Source of the DNA: a virus
Length of the DNA stretch: 22,259 nt
Reading direction: 5' to 3' (one strand)
Virus record (IMG/VR): IMGVR_UViG_3300008262_000441
Coordinates: 1 to 22,259 of that record
Each line of letters begins with the position of its first letter. The first letter of the stretch is position 1. Under the pieces are notes generated by a model. The model did no database searches, was not told where the DNA came from, and saw nothing but the letters and a program-made list of their open reading frames with translations. A program made the translations under genes and the position numbers. Below are positions 15,683-22,233 of this stretch, in pieces.

Positions 15683-15699
15683 GGACCCCGAAGGCGTCC
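15683..15699 (-). other. UUCG-loop hairpin at the 5' end of the hsp20 mRNA
   Basis: Minus strand GGACGCC-TTCG-GGGTCC with one bulged G. It begins six bases after the TATAAT, where transcription should start, so it would cap the 5' end of the message. A stabilising leader is likely; it leaves the ribosome binding site free. Confidence 0.6.
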
Positions 15700-15704
15700 T
15701 TACT

Positions 15705-15710
15705 ATTATA
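15705..15710 (-). promoter_or_regulatory. -10 element of the hsp20 promoter
   Basis: Perfect TATAAT, about 60 bases before the hsp20 ATG. No good -35: the 17-base position reads CCCTTT at the terminator end. It may need an activator or be weaker than the two neighbouring promoters. Confidence 0.55.
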
Positions 15711-15724
15711 TATCAGTTAATAAT

Positions 15725-15748
15725 AAAAAAGGGAGTGTTGAACTCCCC
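15725..15748 (-). terminator. Intrinsic terminator after the ParB-like gene
   Basis: Minus strand GGGAGT-TCAAC-ACTCCC followed by six Ts. Six-base-pair stem, 17 bases after the stop. It closes the ParB-like unit just before the hsp20 promoter. Confidence 0.86.
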
Positions 15749-15764
15749 ACTTTATTATTCGGTT

Positions 15765-16781
15765 TTACGAAACGCAACTAGTAGTATCAATATTGAAAAG
15801 TTTATTTAAATTAGAAACTTTATCATCTTTATATTTTTTGGCTGTTTTTTTCCACTCATTTCCAATCCTTTTTACAGTTTTGTCATCCATCCACTTATCA
15901 ATATAATATAAGCACCAAGAAACCAATTCTTGAAATTGAGAAAATCTTGTGCCCTTTTCTGGGAAAAAATTATTCTCTTTCCATTCTTCAATAATTGTAG
16001 TAATTCCATCATATGTGTCTGGCATCGTGTTTGATTTCTTTTTATCAAGACGTTGAAGCCCTTCTATCAAAAGATCATTTTTAGTGCCGTATTTTTTAAG
16101 TGACATGAGAGCGGCACAAATCCAAGTTTGATTCCAATTAGAATCTATCGTAATTAAAGAATCTAAAGATTTAATTTCTTCAATAAAATTAAATGTCTGT
16201 CCAGGAATAACTTCTGGAGAGGTTACTTGGCTAGTATAAGTTTCTGGATAGAAACAATTAGATGCCATATTTAATGCTGTAATAATTTGACCCTTTCTAA
16301 ATTTTTTAGAAAGAGGTTCATAATTAAACATTCCAGTTATAATACCGTAAAACTTCTCTTGATTTGCTTCTGTAGCACTAATAGAATCAAATGTATTATA
16401 ACATTTACGAATCCTTTCAAAGGATTCGAAGGAAAATTCAATAACAAGAACATCTTTGGGAATGTGGTTGCTTCCTCCGTTTACCCAATTCATAGCTCGT
16501 GTATTGGAATCTACCCTAAACTTCGATCCCTTCTTATATTTTTTTCCTCTAACTATATCATCATTTAACAATTTACATACAAAAACAACAGCATGTTCTG
16601 TAATGAATTCGGAAAGATATTTTTTTGCTTTATTCAATCTCCCTTCAGTATCTCTCTGACAAAATACTTCTTCAAGTTCAGAATATTCTGAGTAAGTCAT
16701 CCAATACGAAGTAAGTGTATTAGATTCTTTGATGGGAATAAAAGGTACTATATCACCCATACTATTTTTAATTACTTTCAT
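15765..16781 (-). CDS. ParB/sulfiredoxin-like phage protein with DSNTR motif
   Basis: 338 residues. Residues about 40-100 read CQRDTEGRLNKAKKYLSEFITEH, VVFVCKLLNDD, KKYKKGSKFRVDSNTRAMNW. This resembles ParB-like nuclease-fold proteins, whose usual motif is (V/I)DGNTR; here Gly is replaced by Ser (D91-S-N-T-R95). CYNTFDSISATEAN (127-140) follows, as in related phage proteins. The C-terminal half (about 165-330) is helical with many Trp (WNQTWICAALMSLKKYG; IIEEWKENNF; WCLYYIDKW) and no clear family. Possible roles are DNA or CTP binding or a degenerate nuclease. GAGG sits eight bases before the ATG. It has its own strong promoter and its own terminator between regA and hsp20, which looks like an added single-gene unit. 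Confidence 0.75.
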   Translation of the reverse strand: MKVIKNSMGDIVPFIPIKESNTLTSYWMTYSEYSELEEVFCQRDTEGRLNKAKKYLSEFITEHAVVFVCKLLNDDIVRGKKYKKGSKFRVDSNTRAMNWVNGGSNHIPKDVLVIEFSFESFERIRKCYNTFDSISATEANQEKFYGIITGMFNYEPLSKKFRKGQIITALNMASNCFYPETYTSQVTSPEVIPGQTFNFIEEIKSLDSLITIDSNWNQTWICAALMSLKKYGTKNDLLIEGLQRLDKKKSNTMPDTYDGITTIIEEWKENNFFPEKGTRFSQFQELVSWCLYYIDKWMDDKTVKRIGNEWKKTAKKYKDDKVSNLNKLFNIDTTSCVS

Positions 16782-16837
16782 TTTAAATCCTCTAAATCTA
16801 CCACTTCCAAAAGCAGGTTGTGGGAGGTTACTAAGAA

Positions 16838-16866
16838 ATTATATAATAAAAAAAGACCCCTGTCAA
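16838..16866 (-). promoter_or_regulatory. Perfect sigma70-type promoter with -35 in a terminator loop
   Basis: Minus strand TTGACA (16866-16861), 17-base spacer, TATAAT (16843-16838): both boxes match consensus at optimal spacing. The -35 is exactly the six-base loop of the regA terminator. Transcription would start near 16831, giving a leader of about 50 bases to the ParB-like gene. Confidence 0.93.
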
Positions 16867-16873
16867 GGGGTCT
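16848..16873 (-). terminator. Intrinsic terminator after regA
   Basis: Minus strand AGACCCC, loop TTGACA, GGGGTCT and then a run of six to seven Ts. Perfect seven-base-pair stem four bases after the regA stop. The loop doubles as the -35 of the next promoter. Confidence 0.94.
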
Positions 16874-16877
16874 GATA

Positions 16878-17318
16878 CTATTCAGTTTCTTCTACCTTTT
16901 TCTTTTTTGCGCCAATATTATACTTGGTCTCCAGAATCCAATCCCCTTTGTCCTTATATGACAATACTTTAATCTGATTAAGGGGAGCAATGTCTTGAAT
17001 TTTTGTGACATCCACAATAGTAACAAGACCCCAATCAGCGATTAATTGGGCAATACGATTACGACGCTGAACATCATTTACGGTTAGATTGGCGTGTTTA
17101 CCGTCCAGAGCAAATAGTTCTTTAAAATGCACCAGATAGTATCTACCTTGCTTATGAAGAATATGGCAAGATTGATAGATTTTCTTTTCCTTTCTTGAAG
17201 CAACTCCGATACGAGTCAAAGTTTCACGAACTTTTAAGAAGTCATCTGGTTCATTCAGAATAACTTCAACCATTTGGTCGGGCGTCCACTTTACTTCAGG
17301 TTCTTGAACGACACTCAT
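16878..17318 (-). CDS. regA: RegA translational repressor of early genes
   Basis: 146 residues. In T4 RegA binds the start region of early mRNAs, including its own and those of gp44 and gp45, and blocks translation. The core matches T4 RegA closely by eye: DDFLKVRETLTRIGVASRKEKKIYQSCHILHKQGRYYLVHFKELFALDG (25-73), then RRNRIAQLIADWGLVTIVD and a final WILETKYNIG. It is longer than T4 RegA (122), with an extra 15-residue start (MSVVQEPEVKWTPDQ) and a Lys/Glu tail. It overlaps gp62 by four bases, the T4 order of regA and 62. A strong terminator ends this transcript directly afterwards. Confidence 0.96.
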   Translation of the reverse strand: MSVVQEPEVKWTPDQMVEVILNEPDDFLKVRETLTRIGVASRKEKKIYQSCHILHKQGRYYLVHFKELFALDGKHANLTVNDVQRRNRIAQLIADWGLVTIVDVTKIQDIAPLNQIKVLSYKDKGDWILETKYNIGAKKKKVEETE

Positions 17319-17695
17319 TTTGTTCCTCCAGTTTCAAATTTCGATTTAATAAATGTTAGTTGTTCTTTGGTAAGAATCCTCAAAGCCTGCTGTGCCTTTT
17401 CATTACTATATCCATAATAACGTTTGACAATATCAAGATCTTTGATTGTATCTTTACGGAGCCAAGGAGAAAATCTCTTCTTAACCCTCAGAGTATTTAT
17501 AAAAAAGTCATATTGCATTTTCTTTGGGAGGAAATGATACTGATTCATTTCATTCGCAAACATAATACAATCAAGATGTCCGGAAAGACACCGATTGATA
17601 ATATAGGGAGCATATTCCTTCTCAACCGAAGGATCTTCATCAATCAGATTTTTCTTCGTTTGATTGATTGAATTTAACCAGTCCTTCAATTCCAT
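17315..17695 (-). CDS. 62: Clamp-loader small subunit gp62
   Basis: 126 residues, shorter than T4 gp62 (187) but typical of cyanophages, as far as I recall. Forms the clamp loader with four copies of gp44 and opens the gp45 ring. No ATPase motif is expected. The sequence ELKDWLNSINQTKKNLIDEDPSVEKEYAPYIINRCLSGHLDCIMFANEMN, then FINTLRVKKRFSPWLRKD and VKRYYGYSNEKAQQALRIL, is the pattern I know from cyanophage gp62. Position right before regA matches T4. The ATG lies inside the Dam-like gene (56-base overlap). Unlike T4 it is not next to gp44: about 1.6 kb of accessory genes lies between them. Confidence 0.92.
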   Translation of the reverse strand: MELKDWLNSINQTKKNLIDEDPSVEKEYAPYIINRCLSGHLDCIMFANEMNQYHFLPKKMQYDFFINTLRVKKRFSPWLRKDTIKDLDIVKRYYGYSNEKAQQALRILTKEQLTFIKSKFETGGTK

Positions 17696-18290
17696 AATTA
17701 AAAAGCAGCAGTTCTTTACGTTGTTTCTGGTCTCTCATATATTCACCGACCGAACGCATCGTATAAGTCAAATCAAACTCGGCAGCGTTCCAGTTCTTGA
17801 ATCTATCCTTTACTAGTTGATCAGAATTATAACTCACTAATTGATCCATATTGTTAGCATCACAATCAGCAGCGAACTTATCGTGATCAAATCCTTTGTG
17901 CATTGATCCCTTGTTCCCATAGAGATTATCCTTAATGTCATAAGGAGGATCGAGATACATAAAAGCACCCATATTCCCATCCATCAGATAATCATAGGAG
18001 TAATTAGTTATACGCCAGTTCTCAATCAGTTTAGAATACTCTGGCAACTTTTCAATTCCTCTAATGCTGAAGTTATTGTTAGATGCCTGAGGAGAAAAAG
18101 AAGAACTTGCAGTGAGACCACTAAAGGAACACTTATTGACAATATAAAATCTAACTGCCCGCTCAAAATCTCCAGTATTAGGATCGTTCAGGATAGTTTT
18201 AGAGATGTCAAACAATCCCCTCGCAGAATCCGGATCAGGACAGGCACTCTTAAAATGTAAGAGGTGATCCTTGAGTTCTGTCCCAAACAT
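17640..18290 (-). CDS. N-terminally truncated Dam-like adenine methylase, probable remnant
   Basis: 216 residues from ATG 18290. It matches the middle and C-terminal parts of phage Dam methylases: NKCSFSGLTASSSFSPQASNNNFS (52-75), the catalytic DPPY (114-117) in MYLDPPYDIKDNLYG, and DLTYTMRSVGEYMRDQKQRKELLL. The homologous reading frame continues upstream of the ATG (IPNDLYSPLVIFWQQLQ) to a stop at 18356, but the first part of the enzyme, with the SAM-binding PGGK and FxGxG motifs, is absent. The space is taken by the preceding 69-residue gene. Without that part SAM binding should fail, so this is likely a decaying gene. The end (GLVKFNQSNEEKSD) runs 56 bases into gp62, perhaps because the old stop was lost. 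Confidence 0.82.
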   Translation of the reverse strand: MFGTELKDHLLHFKSACPDPDSARGLFDISKTILNDPNTGDFERAVRFYIVNKCSFSGLTASSSFSPQASNNNFSIRGIEKLPEYSKLIENWRITNYSYDYLMDGNMGAFMYLDPPYDIKDNLYGNKGSMHKGFDHDKFAADCDANNMDQLVSYNSDQLVKDRFKNWNAAEFDLTYTMRSVGEYMRDQKQRKELLLFNYGIEGLVKFNQSNEEKSD

Positions 18291-18353
18291 CTGGAGTTGC
18301 TGCCAGAAGATTACAAGAGGCGAATAGAGGTCATTCGGTATCTTAGGGGAGTT

Positions 18354-18563
18354 TTAAGAGATTTCATAATCAGGTTTGTTGTACTTCAAATATTCCCAGA
18401 ATGTAAGTTTCATTTCCTTATGAGTCATACCACAATGTTTTGCGGCAGCAGGAAGAGTCATTTTAGCACGAAATAATGCCTCATTTGCTTCCTTTACATT
18501 CTCGGGAGTAGTTTTAATAGGAATTTCTTTTAGGTCCTTGTATGAGATTTTATAAGGGTTCAT
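18354..18563 (-). CDS. Small helix-turn-helix-like protein
   Basis: 69 residues: MNPYKISYKDLKEIPIKTTPENVKEANEALFRAKMTLPAAAKHCGMTHKEMKLTFWEYLKYNKPDYEIS. The segment FRAKMTLPAAAKHCGMTHKEMKLTFWEYLKY (about 31-61) looks like a helix-turn-helix with AAAKHCGMT as the turn, and resembles small cyanophage proteins I recall with the ending MTH.EMKLTF.EYLKY. A regulator or DNA-binding accessory role is possible but unproven. It starts 11 bases after the upstream oxygenase. Its TAA stop is in the same frame as the downstream Dam remnant, so only that stop separates them. Confidence 0.75.
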   Translation of the reverse strand: MNPYKISYKDLKEIPIKTTPENVKEANEALFRAKMTLPAAAKHCGMTHKEMKLTFWEYLKYNKPDYEIS

Positions 18564-18574
18564 TATAATTTATT

Positions 18575-19096
18575 TTACTTGTTATGTTGTAAAAAAGTAG
18601 CAACTATAACTACTCTTCTTTCAGTTAATGGAGTTTGCATATAATGTTCTATATTTCCATCAAACATTATAACATCATCCTCTTTTGGATCATACTCAGA
18701 ATCACCAACAATTGTCTTACCTCCAGAATTAGTTAAGTAAACCAAAATATTAGAATGTTGATAAGTATGATCTACGTGTGGAAATGTGTATTCTGGTGCT
18801 CCTTTAGGGGAGACAGAATTAGCGTTTACCCTAAAAAATGTACTAACTTCTATTTCATTAAAACTTAAAATTTCCAATAAACCCTGACAAACAAACTCAG
18901 TATAGTTAGAGTTTACCATAGGAAATTTAGTAATAGTACCTTCTGGTCTTCCCAAAAAACTGTGAGCAAGAAAACTAATATTATCTTTACCAAGAGTTGT
19001 AGATGGATAATAATTCCACGTAAAATCTCCAGATAATATAATTTGCTTTATTTCTTGATAAAATTTAGTTTTTGGATTTTTTAATTTATTAATCAC
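18575..19096 (-). CDS. 2OG-Fe(II) oxygenase, second in the window
   Basis: 173 residues, GTG start overlapping the upstream stop (GTGA). The jelly-roll core shows the iron triad: H107-x-D109 in TFPHVDHTYQHS, H151 in GNIEHYMQTP, and R160 or R161 (TERRVVIVATF) as the 2-oxoglutarate ligand. NILVYLTNSGGKTIVGDSEYDPKEDDVIMFDG fills the expected strands between. It differs from the gp41-adjacent oxygenase in length and in using Arg rather than Lys, so the two are separate acquisitions or distant paralogues. The substrate is unknown; protein or nucleic-acid hydroxylation are the usual options. It sits in the accessory block that splits gp44 from gp62. Confidence 0.9.
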   Translation of the reverse strand: MINKLKNPKTKFYQEIKQIILSGDFTWNYYPSTTLGKDNISFLAHSFLGRPEGTITKFPMVNSNYTEFVCQGLLEILSFNEIEVSTFFRVNANSVSPKGAPEYTFPHVDHTYQHSNILVYLTNSGGKTIVGDSEYDPKEDDVIMFDGNIEHYMQTPLTERRVVIVATFLQHNK

Positions 19097-19284
19097 TCTA
19101 GGTCCTCGGTTAATTCAAATTCTTCAAATTGATCAGAAGATACTTCATGTTGCCCATCAATAAGATACCAATGATGTCCAGCACGTTCACCAAGATACTT
19201 CATCTGGTCTTCTGCAAATATATTCTCTCTCATTGCTGCTTGAATCTTATAATGAATCAATTCTTCTTTACTTGGCACTTTCAT
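19093..19284 (-). CDS. 63-residue hypothetical protein between gp44 and the 2OG oxygenase
   Basis: MKVPSKEELIHYKIQAAMRENIFAEDQMKYLGERAGHHWYLIDGQHEVSSDQFEEFELTEDLE. An N-terminal helix is followed by a short beta section (HHWYLIDGQHEVSS) and an acidic tail. I do not recognise a named family. It is packed at both ends: its ATG overlaps the gp44 stop (ATGA) and its stop overlaps the next GTG start. That coupling and normal composition support a real gene. Confidence 0.75.
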   Translation of the reverse strand: MKVPSKEELIHYKIQAAMRENIFAEDQMKYLGERAGHHWYLIDGQHEVSSDQFEEFELTEDLE

Positions 19285-20222
19285 TTGAATTCACACTCCA
19301 CCATAATTTCCGTCAAACAGGCAAGAAGATTAATCTCTTGGTCGGCAACAAAAGCAGACTGGTATTGATACTTTGCCACAATCAAGACCGCAGCGGCAAT
19401 AGAAGGACCATCAAGAACCTCATACAAAGAATCATAGATGCGACGCAAAATAAGATTAATGTCATTATCCAAGTTGGCAACAACCCACTTACGAACTTCG
19501 GCAAAGTTCTTTTCTTTTAGGTTCTTATTCAGTTCATTTACAGAGATGTCCGAGAAAGATGCAAGAATTCCAGAGTCGATTTCTCCTCCAACCGAATATC
19601 GCTGACATTCGTTGGTGACTCTTCGGAAATCTGGGAAGTGCTTGTTAATGAGTTCTGCAAGGACTTTCGGATCATATCGGACGCCCTCCGCATCCAAGAT
19701 GTTTTGTAGACGCTTGAAGAAGAGTCCCGCCAACTGGATTTTTTCCTTCCCTTTGATGGCAAATTCGATGACGGCACATCGGGAGTGGAGGGGTTCGATA
19801 ATCTTGTTCTTGTAGTTGCAGGTAAAGATGAATCGGCAATTACCAGCAAATTCCTCAATAAACGCCCTAAGGAGGAGTTGTACGTCATTCCCCGTGTTAT
19901 CTGCCTCGTCAATGATAATGACTTTGTGTTTAGCATCTGACGAAAGTGAGACGGTCGAAGCGAAGTTTTTCGCATTGTTTCGGACAGTATCGAGGAATCT
20001 ACCCTCGTCGGATCCGTTGATGACATAACAATCTACTCCCAATTCATTACACAATGCCTTTGCCACGGTGGTTTTTCCTACACCAGCAGGACCACACAGA
20101 AGCAAGTTGGGCAATTCGCCACTATTTAGAAAATCCTGAAACGACTTTTTAGTTTGTTCAGGAAGAATACAATCTTCAATTGTTTTGGGGCGATATTTTT
20201 CGCACCACAGAAAATCACTCAT
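19281..20222 (-). CDS. 44: Clamp-loader large subunit gp44, AAA+ ATPase
   Basis: 313 residues from ATG 20222 (a TTG at 20228 would add two residues). Opens and loads the gp45 clamp using ATP together with gp62. Walker A CGPAGVGKTT (43-52), Walker B VIIIDEADN (101-109, DEAD box 105-108), and the arginine-finger motif SRC (147-149) in EPLHSRCAVIEF are intact. The N-terminal WCEKYRPKTIEDCILP is the RFC-type start. Length matches T4 gp44 (319). It follows the 169-residue gene after six bases. T4 places 62 directly after 44; here accessory genes intervene. Confidence 0.97.
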   Translation of the reverse strand: MSDFLWCEKYRPKTIEDCILPEQTKKSFQDFLNSGELPNLLLCGPAGVGKTTVAKALCNELGVDCYVINGSDEGRFLDTVRNNAKNFASTVSLSSDAKHKVIIIDEADNTGNDVQLLLRAFIEEFAGNCRFIFTCNYKNKIIEPLHSRCAVIEFAIKGKEKIQLAGLFFKRLQNILDAEGVRYDPKVLAELINKHFPDFRRVTNECQRYSVGGEIDSGILASFSDISVNELNKNLKEKNFAEVRKWVVANLDNDINLILRRIYDSLYEVLDGPSIAAAVLIVAKYQYQSAFVADQEINLLACLTEIMVECEFK

Positions 20223-20228
20223 AATCAA

Positions 20229-20738
20229 TCAAATCCATTCAGGTTTTCGTTGTGGCATACGGAGATAATTATTGCTAACCCAAGGTTTGGATGCAATATA
20301 CATCTTGTAAGCAGTAAAAGTGTCAATGCTTGTGTCAAATTTATATTCATCAGGCATAGCACGGGCAAATGGTGTCACATTAGTAATCTTTCCCTTTGGA
20401 AACAAATAGTATGCATCCAGAAGGGTATTATAGCACGAATGGGTCTTACCATATCGCAAAGTATATTCATCACAAAGATTCATACCCCACTTAATCAACC
20501 AGTAGGCATTATCAATGGTCTTTGCCGCCCATTGAGTGCAGGGATGATTACGGAAGGCACCTTTCTCTGTACTGTAAGGAGTTCCATCTGACTTTGGAAG
20601 AGTACCATAGTTATGATACCACTTAGAAGCAACAATAGAAAGCATTTGACAGCATTCAAGTGGCATTTTTACTATATGTTTGTCGGGAAGAACAATCGCA
20701 GATTCTGCAGGAAATTCATTTGTGACAAAGATATTCAT
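20229..20738 (-). CDS. Conserved phage protein with HPCTQWA motif, function unknown
   Basis: 169 residues: MNIFVTNEFPAESAIVLPDKHIVKMPLECCQMLSIV... The pattern (short strand, then DKHIVKM.LE..QMLS helix, FRNHPCTQWAAKTIDNAYWLIKWGMNLCDEYTLRYGKTHSCYN) is one I recall from many T4-like and marine phages. Some databases place such proteins near pyrimidine-dimer glycosylase-type folds, but no catalytic residue can be assigned here, so I leave it unnamed. It lies between the zincin-like protein and gp44, inside the replication operon. The conserved NHPCT, W and RYGKTH residues are the ones to test. Start is ATG 20738, two bases after the upstream gene. Confidence 0.82.
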   Translation of the reverse strand: MNIFVTNEFPAESAIVLPDKHIVKMPLECCQMLSIVASKWYHNYGTLPKSDGTPYSTEKGAFRNHPCTQWAAKTIDNAYWLIKWGMNLCDEYTLRYGKTHSCYNTLLDAYYLFPKGKITNVTPFARAMPDEYKFDTSIDTFTAYKMYIASKPWVSNNYLRMPQRKPEWI

Positions 20739-20740
20739 AA

Positions 20741-21148
20741 TTAAAAGCAGTATTTTTTAAGATGATAAAGAACTTCTTCGGGTTTATCTTCCAGATAATA
20801 TGCTTCTGTCTCATAAACAGCATAAGAACCGGTTGCTTTTACTGAATTCATAACATCAGTCAATTTGTATTGATCCAAAGAAGCCGATACACCTAGTTTA
20901 CCACGCTTACACGCTTGAGCAACGTGAACTGCCTCGTGATAGACAGTTTCATTAACATAGTGTTTAACGGGACTAATGGTGTTCTTAATATTATCCAGAC
21001 AAATTACAAAATCCGGAGATTTGAGAACACCAAAGAATTGTTTATTCCTACAAATAGGAGCATTTTCTCTAACATTATAATTTTTTAGCATAATTTTGCT
21101 AATAATTTCCTGACCAGCAGGAGTCAAATAGAGTAGAAATTCCATCAT
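20741..21148 (-). CDS. Zincin-like putative metalloprotease (HExxH)
   Basis: 135 residues from ATG 21148, overlapping the gp45 stop; a second ATG at 21145 and a far TTG at 21187 are alternatives. The motif VYHEAVHVAQACK (70-81) is HEAVH, an HExxH zinc site with H71, E72 and H75. A Glu-rich helix YETEAYYLED (112-121) follows after about 40 residues and can supply the third ligand, as in gluzincins and small phage peptidases. LTPAGQEIISKIM starts the protein. No signal peptide, so it should act in the cytoplasm. The target is unknown. It is translationally coupled to the sliding clamp. Confidence 0.82.
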   Translation of the reverse strand: MMEFLLYLTPAGQEIISKIMLKNYNVRENAPICRNKQFFGVLKSPDFVICLDNIKNTISPVKHYVNETVYHEAVHVAQACKRGKLGVSASLDQYKLTDVMNSVKATGSYAVYETEAYYLEDKPEEVLYHLKKYCF

Positions 21149-21813
21149 CCAAAAGTCGAATCGGGTTCCAGAGCAATATAATAGCAAAGATTAAATTTGC
21201 TGTTAGTGAATTGTGACAGAAGTTTAGAAGAAACTACCACATCATAGGCACCAGAGACAATCTTACTGATGTTCTCAACCTTAAAGTTGAAAGTGAATTG
21301 CTCATTAGTTTCACCAACGATGATGGAGTATTCATTAGAAGTATCATTCTTCTTATCACGAACCACCAGACGAATCACGCCAGCATCACCAATTGCAGAA
21401 ATATCGGGCAATTGATAGACCGCTGCTGCTTTCACCAGTTTCTCCAGAGAACCGGTTTCAAGTTGGAAACACACGTCTTCAGAAGGCAGTTTGATTTCTT
21501 TCTCAGGAGGAGAAATAATCACATTTGGGTCGGCATAGAAATACTTCACCCGCCGCTTACCTTCACGAATAGTAATATAAGAATCCTCGGTAAAATCAAG
21601 ATCAGGGTCCTGATGCAGACTCAGACCATTCAGAAACTGGTTCAAGTCGTAAATTGCAAAATTACGGGGGAACTCTTCACTAATCTCCGCTTCTGCCAGA
21701 ATGTTCTTGGCAATAGAGATTGTGCGAAGTTTATTACCTTGCTTGACAAGAATAGACTGATTAATACCAGCAAAGTTCTTGAGAAGAGTCAGGGTATTAT
21801 CAGAGAGTTTCAT
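21145..21813 (-). CDS. 45: Sliding clamp gp45
   Basis: 222 residues from ATG 21813, where the sequence MKLSDNTLTLLKNFAGINQSILVKQGN aligns with T4 gp45 MKLSKDTTALLKNFA. An ATG at 21834 would add seven residues (MKLKENT) and is possible from spacing. The trimeric ring tethers gp43 and, in T4, activates late transcription. FAIYDLNQFLNGLSLHQDPDLDF and IIVGETNEQFTFNFKVENISKIVSGAYDVVVSS, and the end YYIALEPDSTFG, match the family; T4 ends with VVALEADSTHDF. The length is close to T4 (228). It follows the DUF3310-like gene with a short gap. Confidence 0.95.
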   Translation of the reverse strand: MKLSDNTLTLLKNFAGINQSILVKQGNKLRTISIAKNILAEAEISEEFPRNFAIYDLNQFLNGLSLHQDPDLDFTEDSYITIREGKRRVKYFYADPNVIISPPEKEIKLPSEDVCFQLETGSLEKLVKAAAVYQLPDISAIGDAGVIRLVVRDKKNDTSNEYSIIVGETNEQFTFNFKVENISKIVSGAYDVVVSSKLLSQFTNSKFNLCYYIALEPDSTFG

Positions 21814-21839
21814 AGTGTTTTCTTTCAATTTCATAATAA

Positions 21840-22217
21840 TCAACGGGTGAATTCGGAGAGTCCATTGTCTTTGCGAGTATAATGCCCGTCAAAGTGAAGC
21901 AGTAGCATAGCATAGTGAATGACTTTCATCAAGTCACGCTTGTTACGCCCATCCTTATCACCATAACGGGAACCGTACTTCAGGATGTTTGCCTGACAGA
22001 AACCTGCTGCCAGTTTCTTTGCTGCCATCAGGTCAATGGTCTGGATATCGGCATAACCATCACTATCACCACAATAATGCCCGTGATAGGTAGTGGTCAC
22101 ATAATCCTCAACATCTTTCAGGATTTTATCTTCGTTGTATTTCCAAAGATGATTTTTTGATTCACTCATAGTAATTTTGTATTCAACTAGGTTTTGTTCG
22201 TCTTCAGGTCCAAACAT
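21840..22217 (-). CDS. DUF3310-like phage protein (start uncertain)
   Basis: 125 residues from ATG 22217; 109 from ATG 22169 (MSESKNHLWKYNEDKILKDVEDYV), which fits homologues better by my memory. The domain is IQTIDLMAAKKLAAGFCQANILKYGSRYGDKDGRNKRDLMKVIHYAMLLLH: Q..D, FC.AN..KY..R.G.K.G...DL.K..HY is the DUF3310 signature, seen in many phages including T7 gene 1.7-type nucleotide kinases. A nucleotide-related role is suggested by that relation only. It is the first gene in the window behind a TATAAT and a GC-rich hairpin; its stop (TGA at 21842) lies next to gp45. The short upstream frame at 22204-22233 overlaps its start. Confidence 0.8.
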   Translation of the reverse strand: MFGPEDEQNLVEYKITMSESKNHLWKYNEDKILKDVEDYVTTTYHGHYCGDSDGYADIQTIDLMAAKKLAAGFCQANILKYGSRYGDKDGRNKRDLMKVIHYAMLLLHFDGHYTRKDNGLSEFTR

Positions 22218-22233
22218 AAAGGGGGAAAGTCAT
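22204..22233 (-). other. Short upstream frame MTFPLYVWT with its own ribosome binding site
   Basis: GGAGG lies six bases before this ATG, a better site than either start of the DUF3310-like gene. The nine-codon frame ends in TGA at 22206 and covers the ATG at 22217 in another frame. It may be a leader or a chance frame. Confidence 0.35.

Noticed and set aside
17494-17501. Perfect TATAAATA on the minus strand inside gp62
   Set aside because: It lies within coding sequence, about 176 bases before regA, with no start at the usual distance. An AT-rich octamer can arise by chance.
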